From: Aurantiochytrium sp. KH105 | Taxonomy: Eukaryota; Sar; Bigyra; Thraustochytrida; Thraustochytriidae | Length of the DNA stretch: 64,000 bases | Assembly: GCA_003116975.1 (NCBI GenBank) | Contig: BGKB01000043.1 | Location: 186,001-250,000 of the forward strand | Reading direction: 5' to 3' | Shown: piece after piece, positions 1 to 10,301 of the stretch | Position numbering within the stretch: the stretch's first letter is position 1 | How the letters are laid out: the number at the start of each line of letters is the position of its first letter | Notes under the pieces: model-generated | The model's database searches: none | Told to the model about the DNA's origin: nothing | The model's input: the letters and a program-made list of their open reading frames with translations, nothing else | Made by a program: the position numbers and the translations under genes

Positions 1-1
1 G

Positions 2-1141
2 TTTGACGACGATGACGACGACGATGATGAAGTCGAAGTGGAAGAGGAAGAGGAGGAGGAGGAAGAGGAGGATGCCGAGCCAATCGAAGATGTCGATGGC
101 GAGGAGTCCGACGCCGCCGCCGCTACCGCCGAACCGGACGTGCGTCTTTCAACCCACGAGGAACAGCAACTGGCGCTACGCGAGCAAATTCAAGAATTTG
201 AGGATGAGCTCGTTGGAGAAAAGAATTGGGAACTCACCGGTGAGACGCGAGGCAGGGATCGTGAAAAGAATGAGCTGCTGGAAAAGGGCGCCGACCTGGA
301 GGTGGACTACATTGCGCGACCCGCGCCCGCAATCACCGAGGAAGTGACGCGGAGTCTGGAGGACACCATTCGTCAGCGCATCTTGGACGCTGACTTTGAC
401 GATGTGGAACGCAAGCTTCCCATGGAAAAGGACGCAGACTACAGGCCCAAGGCAGAACTGTCCATGGAAAAGAGCAAGGTCGGCCTCGGCGAAGAGTATG
501 CCAACGCCTACGAGCAGCAGGTGCTCGGACATGCTTCCGAGACTGACACGGCGCGTACGGAAGCGCATCAGGAGCTACACAGCCTTTTTACCTCATTGTG
601 CCACAAACTCGACTCGCTGTCGAACTTCCACTACACACCCAAGCCACCAACGCTTGAAGGCGCCGTGGAGGTCAAGAATACCGCTGCCATCGAAATGGAA
701 GAAGCCATGCCGGTCGCTGTAAGCGCATCTGCCCAGGCTGCGCCGGAGCAGGTGCTCGCCGTAAAGAAGGGTCGCGAAGGTGTCGGCAAGACGCGCGAGG
801 AGATGGACCAGGACGAGCGCAAGGCACTTCGACAGGCGACCAAAACGGCCAAACGCAAGCGCAAGCGTATGCGCGATGCGGAGAAACGCATCGTATCGAA
901 ACTGAATCCTGGGCTGGGCAACAAGCACGCCAAGCGTGCGGCTGCTGTGACGGCGAGCGGCGCAGCGACGCCTGGAACGGTTGGCGACGACACGAAATGG
1001 ACCAAGTCTTCGACCTTTTTCGCCAAGATGCAGCAGAATGCAGCCGATGACCAGACGGGAGGGTACCGCGGCAAGGCTGAACGCCAGTCTCGCGACGACA
1101 AGCTGAGCAATGCCAGCAGGACAGCGCAGCTGCGTCTTTAG
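2..1141 (+). CDS. MPP10: U3 snoRNP protein MPP10, 5'-partial
   Basis: The frame is open from the left edge, so the N-terminus lies outside the window; 379 residues are visible. Seen: a long Asp/Glu tract (about residues 1-30), then the conserved Mpp10 C-terminal block with ENW-like 'KNWELTGET', 'YIARPAPAITEEVTRSLEDT', 'IRQRILDADFDDVERK' and 'LDSLSNFHYTPKPP', followed by a Lys/Arg-rich tail. Known for the family: Mpp10 binds Imp3 and Imp4 in the nucleolar SSU processome and is needed for U3-dependent cleavage of pre-18S rRNA. The acidic N-terminal tracts are typical. No intron is evident in the visible part. An AATAAA-like signal lies about 50 bases after the stop (near 1189). Confidence 0.9.
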   Translation, partial: FDDDDDDDDEVEVEEEEEEEEEEDAEPIEDVDGEESDAAAATAEPDVRLSTHEEQQLALREQIQEFEDELVGEKNWELTGETRGRDREKNELLEKGADLEVDYIARPAPAITEEVTRSLEDTIRQRILDADFDDVERKLPMEKDADYRPKAELSMEKSKVGLGEEYANAYEQQVLGHASETDTARTEAHQELHSLFTSLCHKLDSLSNFHYTPKPPTLEGAVEVKNTAAIEMEEAMPVAVSASAQAAPEQVLAVKKGREGVGKTREEMDQDERKALRQATKTAKRKRKRMRDAEKRIVSKLNPGLGNKHAKRAAAVTASGAATPGTVGDDTKWTKSSTFFAKMQQNAADDQTGGYRGKAERQSRDDKLSNASRTAQLRL

Positions 1142-1772
1142 ATGTCTCTCTTATACACACCGATTCCCTTTTTGATCAACCAAGATAAAATAAATCAAAA
1201 CAATCGAAAAGTGACTGTTGCGTGGATGATGATGATCATAATGATTTGATGATGACAGTTGCGTAGATGATGATCATGATCATGATCATGATGATGATAG
1301 ACGAGCCTACTTTGTACACGTGGTAGAATTCTACAATTCGACGTTAACGAGTTACGCGGTAGGCTTGCAAAGGTAGAGCGAGCTCGAGAGGGAACAGATA
1401 AAAGCAGCAAGAGACGAGAAGAAAGAGAACAGGGAAACAATATTGAGTGCTTCGAGATAATGATCGAAGGAAATTCAGAAACTTGAAGGTTCACAGCAAA
1501 CGATGTGAACGAAAAGAAGAAAAAGAAGAAAAAGAAGAAGAAGAGGAAATTCAGGTCGAGACCTCGTCGGCTCATCTTCTCCGAACTTTCGTCGACGAAG
1601 GAAGAGCCCATAAATGGAGGCACTCGTAATGGAATGGGAGGGTAAAGGGTAAAGTCAGACCTCTACGGTCAATATGCGCGGATGATTTCCGAGGCGAATC
1701 AGGGTGAATGAATAAAGCAGCAACAAGCCAGGTGAAAGATACAGAACACGAAGAGCGAGCGACCCTCTCTAG
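1142..1772. other. Intergenic, convergent 3' ends
   Basis: This lies between the stops of MPP10 (+) and the next gene (-), so it should hold both 3' UTRs. It contains an AATAAA-like signal near 1189. A GATCAT/ATG-rich patch at 1223-1298 includes two diverged copies of an 'AcTGTTGCGTrGATGATG' segment. A purine-rich AAGAAG run lies at 1513-1550. No conserved ORF is seen. Confidence 0.5.
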
Positions 1773-2645
1773 CTAGGCCATCACTTGGAAAAGAGGCTCT
1801 AGCTCGCCTTGTGATTGGTCCTGTCGGAGCTCCTCGAGCGAGGCTTCCTCCACGCAAATATGGCCGAAAGGATCGTATTCGCTGTCGCGCATGAAATTAT
1901 CCAACTTAACGCGCAATTGCGCAGAAAGTGTCTTTTTCAGAGCGGCGGTGCGCTGCTTGTGAAGCGACGACTTGCCCGACATTTCGCTCTTTTCCAAGAG
2001 TTCGCAAAGGTCCTCGTCCTCGAGAAACTCCTCCATGACGGCCATGCTGGCGTCAAGGACAAAGTAGCAGGTGCAAACGGGGCTGTGCGGCTTGAAGTGG
2101 TTAAAGAGGCGCTTTAACCGCGTATCCTTGCCTCGCACGACACCAAAGAACACCTCGTTGAGGTACTCGCAGAGCGCCACGACGGTCGCCGACGCATCGA
2201 TGGGCTTACCCGCCTGGCGAAGCGCGACCATGCGGCCCACGAGGGTGTCAATGACAAAGTTTTTGAAGGCTTCCTCCGCAGCGTCCCGTGCTGCATTTTC
2301 CTCGAGGTTGGTGAGGCCCGCGTGGTAGTGGCTGACGCTGCGAAACTGCTCTTCGAGCCGGACCGAGCGTTTGCGCCAGGATTCTCGCCGTTGCTCGAGC
2401 TGCGCGGCCACGAGTTTCTTGGACGCCGACGACTGCGCGAACTCGAGCATCTTGGAGGCGTCCACGCCCGGCGGGCTCACGCCGCGCTGCGTGGGCTGCA
2501 CGGACGTGCGCCTGGCGGTCGACACCTGCCCGTCCTCCGGGCTCGACGACAGGTACCTCGCGTCGTCGTCGTCGGCGGCCGCCAGCGCGCCCGGCTCCAG
2601 CATCGTCCCGCTCTCCGCGCGCATCTTGCCCGCGCACCCGCCCAT
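1773..2645 (-). CDS. Hypothetical protein with MGGC N-terminus
   Basis: A 290-residue protein I do not recognise. It starts MGGCAGK at a true ATG. Gly2 followed by Cys4 is a classic dual N-myristoylation/palmitoylation start, so membrane attachment is inferred. Residues 10-80 are low complexity with a DDDD run. Residues 85-285 look helical and well structured, with 'FVIDTLVGRMVAL', 'LCEYLNEVFFGVVRGKD', 'LKRLFNHFKPHSPVCTCYF' and 'LDNFMRDSEYDPFGHI'. That arrangement suggests one compact helical domain, but I cannot name it. No intron is evident. It lies on the same strand as the LRR-Roc-COR-TIR gene 1.5 kb away; nothing shows that they work together. Confidence 0.7.
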   Translation of the reverse strand: MGGCAGKMRAESGTMLEPGALAAADDDDARYLSSSPEDGQVSTARRTSVQPTQRGVSPPGVDASKMLEFAQSSASKKLVAAQLEQRRESWRKRSVRLEEQFRSVSHYHAGLTNLEENAARDAAEEAFKNFVIDTLVGRMVALRQAGKPIDASATVVALCEYLNEVFFGVVRGKDTRLKRLFNHFKPHSPVCTCYFVLDASMAVMEEFLEDEDLCELLEKSEMSGKSSLHKQRTAALKKTLSAQLRVKLDNFMRDSEYDPFGHICVEEASLEELRQDQSQGELEPLFQVMA

Positions 2646-2651
2646 GCTGCC

Positions 2652-2700
2652 CTGCCTGCGTGCGTGCGTGCGTGCGTGCGTGCCTGCCTGCCTGCCTGCC
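2652..2700. repeat. (TGCG)n then (CTGC)n tandem repeat
   Basis: Tetranucleotide array directly upstream of the ATG of the minus-strand gene at 2645. The unit switches from TGCG to CTGC near 2683. Confidence 0.9.
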
Positions 2701-3360
2701 GCGCCTCGTCTCGCGACGCGTCCGGCGCCGCGGGGACTCGCGGCCTCGCGCCTGCCGTCTCGACCTGCCGAGGGACGACCCGCGGGGTGCAGATTTGAAT
2801 TTGAAATCCACGGAGTAAAATGAATGAACGCCTCGCTCGCTCACACGAAGGGACGAGACGACCGAACCGAGCAGAAAGAAGCCTGCCTCCCCGTACCTCC
2901 ACGCGGTACCTCCAACCTCGGCCGGCCGCCGCGTCGTCTCACGAAGCCGCTCTCGGCGCGCGAGCGGGAGCGGCGGACGGGAGGGCGGGCGCGCGGCCTG
3001 CACCTGCTGCAGCTGCTGCCCTCGCGCGCGGTTTGGGGTCTGGTTTGCGGCGCCGAGGAGACGAAAAACACACGGACACAAGTCAAGTTTTTCTCTGGTG
3101 GCTGCGAAGAAAGCAAATCAACAAGCCGGGCACGCGCACTGACAGGGCGCCCAGGCAGGAAGAAGCAGCCAGCAAGTGGGCGGCGCGCGATAGCCGACTT
3201 GCGGCGCGAGAGATGCACTTCGGGGCGCCGCGCGCGCAGTGCGGCAACGCGAGCCGAGAGGTCGGAGGCCACGCGCCCCGTCTCCAGAAAGCCAGCGACC
3301 GTCGCTTTCTTGCTTTCTCGCTGCCTTTGCTGTGTTGCTTTTTGGGCGCTTCCTGCGTTG

Positions 3361-3421
3361 GTTTGTTGCTTGGTTGCTTGGTTGCTTGGTTGCTTTGTTG
3401 CTTGGTTGCTTGGTTGCTTGG
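3361..3421. repeat. (TTGCTTGG)n octamer repeat
   Basis: About seven near-perfect copies of an 8-base unit with one interruption near 3395. Confidence 0.85.
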
Positions 3422-3544
3422 CTTCAAGTTGGCTCGGCTCGTGTCGCTCTGATTGCTCGCAGTCGCTGTGCAGGGGTTGTTTTCTTGGCTTTCTTGGCGC
3501 GCGACCCCTTCGGTGGCATGTGGGTGGTGTGGAAAAGGGCGCGC

Positions 3545-3570
3545 GCCTCGCCTCGCCTCGCCTCGCCTCG
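3545..3570. repeat. (CCTCG)n pentamer repeat
   Basis: Five tandem copies. The same unit recurs as a longer array at 43241-43281. A related (ACGAG)n run lies at 3641-3662. Confidence 0.85.
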
Positions 3571-4124
3571 GGCGGGAGTGACTGACTGACAGCTGAGGCG
3601 GCGCGAAATATGATGGTGAGAGAGATGCGAGATGACAGGAACGAGACGAGACGAGACGAGACCAGGGAGGCAGGCATGGGCGATCGCGCGGGACGAGCTC
3701 GATCGACAGCCAACCTCGCTTCCGCCGGGGCGGGGCGGGGCAAAGCAGCAGAGGCGGCGAGGAGGGCGCCGGAAGCGACGTCGAGCGAGGCTGGCCGCAA
3801 TAACACCCCCTCGCATCGCTGGGCGAACGAGAGGCTGCGGGCGGGCGAGCGAGCGAGGGAAAGGAGCCCCGAAATGGGCACGTGCCACTTGCGTACAGTA
3901 TGTTTGCTGCGTTGGCGCACTGCACAGCGCGAGCTTCAGCGTCGCCGGCACGGCTGGCGCTTCTCGGTGGACGAGGGGCAAAAGGACGCGCCTTTCGACG
4001 GACCGTTCGGCCAGTCAGATGCGATCATCGCTCGAAACAATGACAAGACATCAATAATGTTGTAGGTAGTATGAGTTAGGCCCATCGAGTAAGACAGACA
4101 GGCAGAGAGAATAGCGCTCTCGTC

Positions 4125-7100
4125 TCAGTTCTGCCGCATCCAGGTTGAGAAAGTCTCTCGGCGGGACGCCGCGGTGCTCTCTTCAGGAGGTAACATCGCG
4201 TCCTCCTGCGAGGCGAGGATGGCTCGAATCGCCAGCTCAAGGTCCTCGACCTCTGACGCAAGATCCGGCATCCGAACACACAATGCATCTTCGTTCCACG
4301 AAGTCCCAAAGCGTCCCTCCCATCCGCTCACATCCATCATGTCATCATCAACCACGTAAGGGAGCATATTTGCAGCCCGGACACGCTGAAGGGCATAGCA
4401 AAACTCGTCGCGACAGGTGTCATGCTCCGTCTTGTCCCGATTGACCCTCTGCATGTACGTTCGGGTGACAAAAACCACAACAGCCTTCGACCGGTCGATG
4501 CCGTTCACCATGGAGTCGAGTGTGTCCGCAGTCTCGTCTGCTTCTTCGTGCTGCTGCTCCACCTCTTCCTCCTCATGAAGCCAACAGAGAATCCCACGCG
4601 CCTCGAGAGCCTCCGCCACAGCTTCGACCTTTGCATGATGTTCATCAATTCCATCCAAAGCATGCAAAAGATAGACGTCGAAAGGCTTGTCCGTGCTTAG
4701 CAAACAATCAGCCGCATCGGCGCCCTCTACAAACTGTTCAAACGCTGTCAAAGGAAGAGATTTAGAGCCCAAGGACGCAACATGCGATCTTGCATGATTC
4801 AGCGCTTCGTCGATGTCCTCCAGAGAAGCGCAAGCGGCTCTGCGATCTGTACCGTCGGAACTGATAAAAAGCTCCCCGCCGAGTTTACCCTTTGCGAACG
4901 AGACGTTGATGGACTTGAGAGTATTCATGATCAGTTTGACGTGATTCGTCAAACTCTTGTACACGGACTGCTTCGAAAAGTACAGCAGCACTCGATTGTC
5001 GCTCGTCTCCAAAATCATGCGCACATCGTCGATAACGACAGCCGCAAAGTCGGAATACAAAGCAGGACTCGCAACACTCATGAGTGCCGGAAGGCTTTGC
5101 GCGAGGCTAGCAATCAGGCGTTGAAAGATGTCTTCGGGCAAAACCGCAAACTGAATGTAAGCCAAAACATGTCCTTTGCCCAAATCTCGGAGGGCGTTCT
5201 CTCTATCATCCTTTTCAACAGGACGCAAAAGACTTGGCAGCAACAATGCGCCTTCTTCGTCGCCATCATCGTCGTCGCCGATCCAGGGACTCGGGCACGC
5301 CAACAGCATCGTTTGCGCTAGCTTTGTGAGGTAGGCTATCGGTTGATCTCGCCACAACCTTTCCAGTAGATCACGACTGGCCACGCCTCGCACTGATCGA
5401 TCGTCGAACGGGCTCAGTGACTGCAAGGCGTTCTCATCGTCATCATCGCTCATTCGAGGACTCATATCATCCGTCAGCGTTGGCGAAATCAGCGCCATGA
5501 ACTGGTCCATCGCTTGGCTCCAAAGACCCTGATTCCCAGCTTCATGGCCTGGCCAGTCATCGAGCGCTCCCTCGAGATCGGGCGGGAAACCTTTGTTGTT
5601 GCCCCCCGCGCCGTCGACGCCATCGACTTCATCATCATCCTCCTTCCGTTTGTCCATGCTTGGATCGCGAATCACGCTTGAGAGGCTTGCCAGCAACCAT
5701 TGCGGCCGGGTCACGACAGTCTGGTGCAGCTCGTCGTTCTGGCCTGTCGCCAGATGCACGAGCGCCCCAACTTCGTGCATGTACCTGAGCATCTTGTGCA
5801 ATTCCTCTTTCGAAATGTAGCACTTTTCTTCCGCTATTTTCTTCACTTCATCCAGTGAAACGAAGTTGTTGTCTTGCGAGAGAAGCTGCTTCAAGCAGTA
5901 CGACCACCGCAGGGGAACCTTTTGCTTACAAAAGTCTTTCTCCGCGACACTTTCGAACAGCGCCGCGCGGAGGTGTGCTACTCGTTCGCCTGCGTCCTCT
6001 TCGTCAGTGTTATCGATGGGGAAGAAGTGAAGCCTTTCCGCCTCGTTTCGCACCACAGATGCCTTGACATCGCTTCTCATCAGTATCTTGGCATCGAGTG
6101 TTTTGTGGATCGTCTGGTGATCCTCCGGGTCCGGGACCTGGTCCAAATGAGTGCCGACGATCACAATGCTGGCATTTGGCGCGTGCAAACGAATGGAGCC
6201 AATCCAGAAGCGAAGCGCCTTCAGCGCGTCCTCTTGTGAGGCGAGGTGTTCCAAGTCTCTCTCATCCAGGACTCCCGCACGCCGCGTCTTGCCCAGCACC
6301 TCGCGCATGTCAAAGACCAACGCATAGACGCCATGCTGCGTGAGAAAGAGGCGGTGCAGGGAATGAAACATCTCTTGCCCACTGTGGTCCCAGATCATGA
6401 AACTGACTTCCTCGTCCGGCTTGTGCGCTTGCTCCTTGGCGTGCAGACGAACTGGAGTCTCGAGAGCCTGTGAGATCTCCTTCTCGTCAAAGTGCGGTAC
6501 TTGGCCACGCGAAGCACTTGCCCGCATTGTGTCGCGGACGCTCTTGCGAGGGACAGATAAGCGTGCCGCGACCTTGGACATGCGACGGGACAGGCGTTGA
6601 GCTAGGTTCCGTTGACGGTACGCATATTTTGCAAGTTGTACCCCCAGATCGGCGTTGTCGATCTTCCCACTCATCTTCCAGTCACGTGTGTACAAGAGCG
6701 CAAGATCCACACCGACCGTCGGATCGTAGTCGGGGTTGAATGCCTGATTGAGGAGCGAGCGGACCATCGCCGTCTTGCCCACGGAGACCTTGCCCACAAC
6801 GATGAGCTTGGCACGGCCCCAGCGTACCGATTCGTTAGCTTTAAGGGCCTCTTGCGCAGCCAGATTAAGACTCTGCACCTCTCCCATTACGAGCTTGAGG
6901 TGAGCCCTGATACGAGCCGCGCCCACAGAGTCTTTCGAGTCAAGTCTGCATGACAGGTGTGTTAGTACGAGCTCATCTTTGGCTTCTCTCTCGTCATGCA
7001 ACGTACTCGATCTCACGAAGAATCTCGTTGCTTTCCAAAGCCGCGGCCAGTGCCTCAGAACCTGCGTCGCCCATTTTGGTTTCCCAGAGGCTGTGCAAAA

Positions 7101-10100
7101 GTTGCGCAACGCCAATACGTTAATTATCATCTTCAGCAAAGCTCTGATTTGCCCCACTGTCTTTCTCCGCGTACAAAATACAACGTACTTCAACTCTTCC
7201 AGCGACGTAGAATTCTCCTGAAGGGCGCTCGCCAAGGCCACAACGCCATCATCGCCGATGGGATTGGAGCTAAGACTGCGCTTTCACATCCAGAAGCAAT
7301 GTTGTGATGGTGAACCAAGTAGGTACAAAATTGCAGAGTAGAATAGGTTCAATAGCAAAGCAGCGTGAGAGAATGAGTGAGAGAGAGAGTGCGCAAGGCA
7401 GACGATGATGGAGGGACCCAGACGTCGTATTTGGTGCAAGAGTATACATTGTCGCGCAAAACCGCCCTGGTTAGCTTCTCCTGCGTCTTGCAAACATTCA
7501 TCATTTCCTTCTCGCGACTTACTCGAGGTGTTTCAGGGACGAATTTCTAACAAGCGCGGTCCCGAAGGCCTCCGCACCGTCAGCGCCAATGCTGTTTTCG
7601 CGAAGACTGTGTTTGTTTGCACAATCGTTGATTTGAAGAAGAAAACAAGTCGCAGCAAAAGAGCAATCGTAAAGCATGCGGGAGAGGAGATAACGATGGT
7701 GCTGTGAGTTGTCGAATCAACATTTGAATGGTTTGCAACGGAAAGAGGGAATAGGCGCATCATTAAACCCCTCTCACTCTTTGCACACCGTGCTTCTTTG
7801 CCTTACGCGTACTTACAAGATCTTTTGTAGTGAGGCGTTCTTTGCGAGGCCGTCCGCTAGCGCTTTCGCGCCATCTGAGACGATTCCGCAGTTGGAAAGG
7901 CTGCGGTTTTGCGCATTAAGTACACATCGAAAAGGCAAATGACAACCGCACCGGAGTTGTGAATTTGTAAAAGTCATTTGTGCGGGTGTGCGTCGCAACG
8001 TGAGTATTACTATTCGATCCTCCCGTTCACTCGCACACATGTACTCTTTCGTCACTGCCACGTACTCTAAACGTAGGAGCGCTGAGTTCTTTGCGAGCGC
8101 GCCCCCTAGCGCTTTCGCGCCATCTGAGCTAATACTGTTCATGTCAAACCTGCGCTCGTGGTAAATGAGAGACGCAATATCACAACAAGAGAGAAATGGG
8201 CCATGCATCGGTGGGCGACGACGAGCATCAATTATTTTGAAATTGGTGAGTTGTTCTTGCTTCTGATACGCGTTTTCCTTTTCGGCCAATACTACTTACG
8301 AAAGCTCCTCTAACGACGAATTCATGACGAGCGCGCCGGCCAGAGCCTTTGCGCCATTTGGGCCCAGATCGTTCTCGCAGACGCTGCGTTCGCGAATTGT
8401 GGACATACCGTGAAGACGTTAACATACCGCAAGAGAGCATGCATTTCGGTCAGTCTTTCTCAGTCCAAACACCATTCTCATCATCGTCATCATCATTACT
8501 ACCATGCGACTTACTCGAGCAAAAGCAACGAAGAGTTCCTTCCAAGCCCTAGAGCCAGCATTGACGCGCCATCATCGCCAATGGCATTGAAACCAAGGCT
8601 GTGACGCGGGAACGGTAACGACAAATGTCGATAGGCCCGTGCATCAGAAGAACGATTCATTCATTCATTCATTCATTCATTCATACTGATTAGTCTTCCT
8701 TACTCCTTGCGCGCGCCATTTTACTCTTCACATGCATCACCTACTTCAACTTTTGCAGCCGCGAGTTCGTCACGAGCGCAGCGCCCAGAGCTTTTGCGCC
8801 GTCCGAGCCGATCGTGTTGGTCATGAGACTGCGTATCAGATGTACATAGAGGAGCAAGAGAAGAGTGCCAGGATACGGCAGCGCCGCACATTTTGCAAAG
8901 AAACGAATATGGGGTCATTGCATGCGGTGGTCAGCCATTCTCGTCAATCTGTATCTTCGATTCCATCGCGAACCACTTACTTGATTTCTTTCAGCGACGG
9001 GTTTCGCGCAAGGGCTCCTCCCAGCGCTTTGGCGCCATTTGAGCCAATTTGGTTATTTGTGAGACTGCAAACATGCGTCATGGTCAAGTGCATTGTTTTC
9101 AAATTTAGCAGGAAGAAGTCAATGGCATCGAGAATTGTTGATTCGATTCGTTTTTCGTCAGATGCGCACGTGTGCTCGTGAGTTTCTCGAGCTCCCGTCA
9201 TGAATTCCTTTCCTTGTATAACGTACTCTAAAATCTGCAGCGAAGAGCTTGCCACAAGCGCTCTTGCAAGCTCTACTGCCCCCAGGTCGCCAACTTTGTT
9301 CCCAAGGAGACTGCACAGATTATGTACTGGTCAGTCGTTCTCGCTCCTTTCACACTTTACTTCTTTGCTCTTCGTCACTTACTTTAACTTCTGAAGTGAC
9401 ACATGCTCTGCAATCACGCTCGCAAGCGCTTGTGCGCCACTCCACCCGATTCGATTTTCGTCGAGCCTGCGCAACGTGAGTACTGGTCCTTGTCAGTGCT
9501 TCTTGTTTGTGCGAACAGTCTCATTTTCTTCCCTCATCACATCTTGCAACACGTACTCGAGGTTTCGCAGCGACAAATGTTTTGCAAGCACGCTAGCGAG
9601 CGCTTTCACGCCATCCAAACCAATGTCGTTGCCACAGAGTCTGCAGTTTCAACATCACGCCCGTCCGGAAGCAAAGCAAAGCAAGGAACAGGACAAGTGT
9701 GCCAGAGAAGTTAGGTTTTTGATGATTAGACAGGCACCTCACGCACACTCCTTCTCGCAAGACTTACCGCAGTTCTCGTAAGGACGAGGTCTTCATGAGA
9801 GCATTCGCAATCACAATAATGCTATCATCGGCCAAATCAGAACGATACAGACTGCAGCATGTGAAAGCGACAACAGTATACCAGAGTTAGTTGGTTGGGT
9901 TCGGTACACTGTGTACGTAGCCTTTCGTTGACGCGAATTCATCCTGTGTCGTCTTTTGAACATGACTTACCCTAGGTGCTGTAGTGAGTCGTCCTTCGCA
10001 AGCGCGTCGGCAAGCACTTTTGCGCTTTCAAGGTCACATTTCGCAAGTCCTAGACTGTTCGTGATATGGTCGAGGTGAACCGAATCAGAGATGTGCCAAG

Positions 10101-10301
10101 GACAATATCAGACCATGGACGTGGCACAATTCAAGTGCGTGGTTGTTAGGAGCTCGTTTCACCACTATTTGAATCGATGCTCTTTCTCAAAACCTACTGG
10201 ACTCTCTCTTTGCCCTCGGCTATCGCCTTGAGCTCCTTTGCGAGACCTTCTTTGGTATAGCGGCGCGACGCTTCGTCCTCTCTGCTTTCAGCTCCCCCCA
10301 T
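4125..10301 (-). CDS. LRR-Roc-COR-TIR (Roco family) receptor-like protein, 16 exons
   Basis: Exons in transcription order: 10301-10198, 10054-9971, 9851-9768, 9640-9557, 9466-9383, 9310-9227, 9064-8981, 8828-8745, 8598-8515, 8383-8300, 8149-8066, 7900-7817, 7606-7523, 7275-7189, 7090-7007, 6945-4125. All junctions are GT-AG, and the joined frame of 4104 nt encodes 1367 residues. Residues 1-34 start MGGAES (myristoylation-like). Residues 35-427 are 14 ribonuclease-inhibitor-type LRRs. The Roc GTPase has P-loop GKVSVGKT (479-486), switch II WDHSGQE (613-619) and G4 THLD (693-696), with an unusual insert of about 95 residues between switches I and II. COR starts about 770. A C-terminal TIR-like domain (about 1183-1330) has FDVYLLH, SKAVVVFVT and CRDEF, whose Glu1275 aligns with the TIR catalytic Glu. 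Known: Roco proteins are GTPase switches and many TIR domains are NADases. Inferred: a cytosolic sensor/immune-type receptor. The stop, start and every splice site were read by eye. Confidence 0.85.
7007..10054 (-). repeat. Array of 14 single-LRR exons, all phase 2
   Basis: Thirteen exons are exactly 84 nt and one (7189-7275) is 87 nt. Each encodes one LRR of the form LxxNxIGxxGAKALAxAL plus NxSLxxL. Every intron interrupts a codon after its second base at the same place in the repeat. The introns inside the array (7091-9970) run from 72 to 247 nt and do not look alike outside the splice sites. Exons at 7817 and 8066 share an almost identical stretch of about 20 bases, which suggests recent duplication or gene conversion. 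Confidence 0.9.
8655..8684. repeat. (ATTC)n in an LRR-array intron
   Basis: Seven tandem ATTC units inside the intron between exons 8515-8598 and 8745-8828. Confidence 0.85.

Larger units (their letters stand above)
2646..4124. other. Intergenic, repeat-rich
   Basis: About 1.5 kb between the start of the MGGC gene and the stop of the LRR-Roc-COR-TIR gene, both on the minus strand. It should hold the promoter/5' UTR of the first and the 3' UTR of the second. It is GC-rich with several tandem repeats (2652-2700, 3361-3421, 3545-3570, 3641-3662). Long overlapping open frames exist in several phases, but they are Arg/Ala/Pro-rich with no recognisable domain and are probably a product of base composition. 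Confidence 0.5.

Noticed and set aside
1195..1623. 142-aa minus frame with a poly-Phe run
   Set aside because: The Phe run is the complement of an AAGAAG purine tract in a 3' intergenic region; no domain.
2820..3981. Several long overlapping frames (up to 359 aa) on both strands
   Set aside because: Arg/Ala/Pro/Ser-rich, run through tandem repeats, no domain; expected by chance in very GC-rich DNA.
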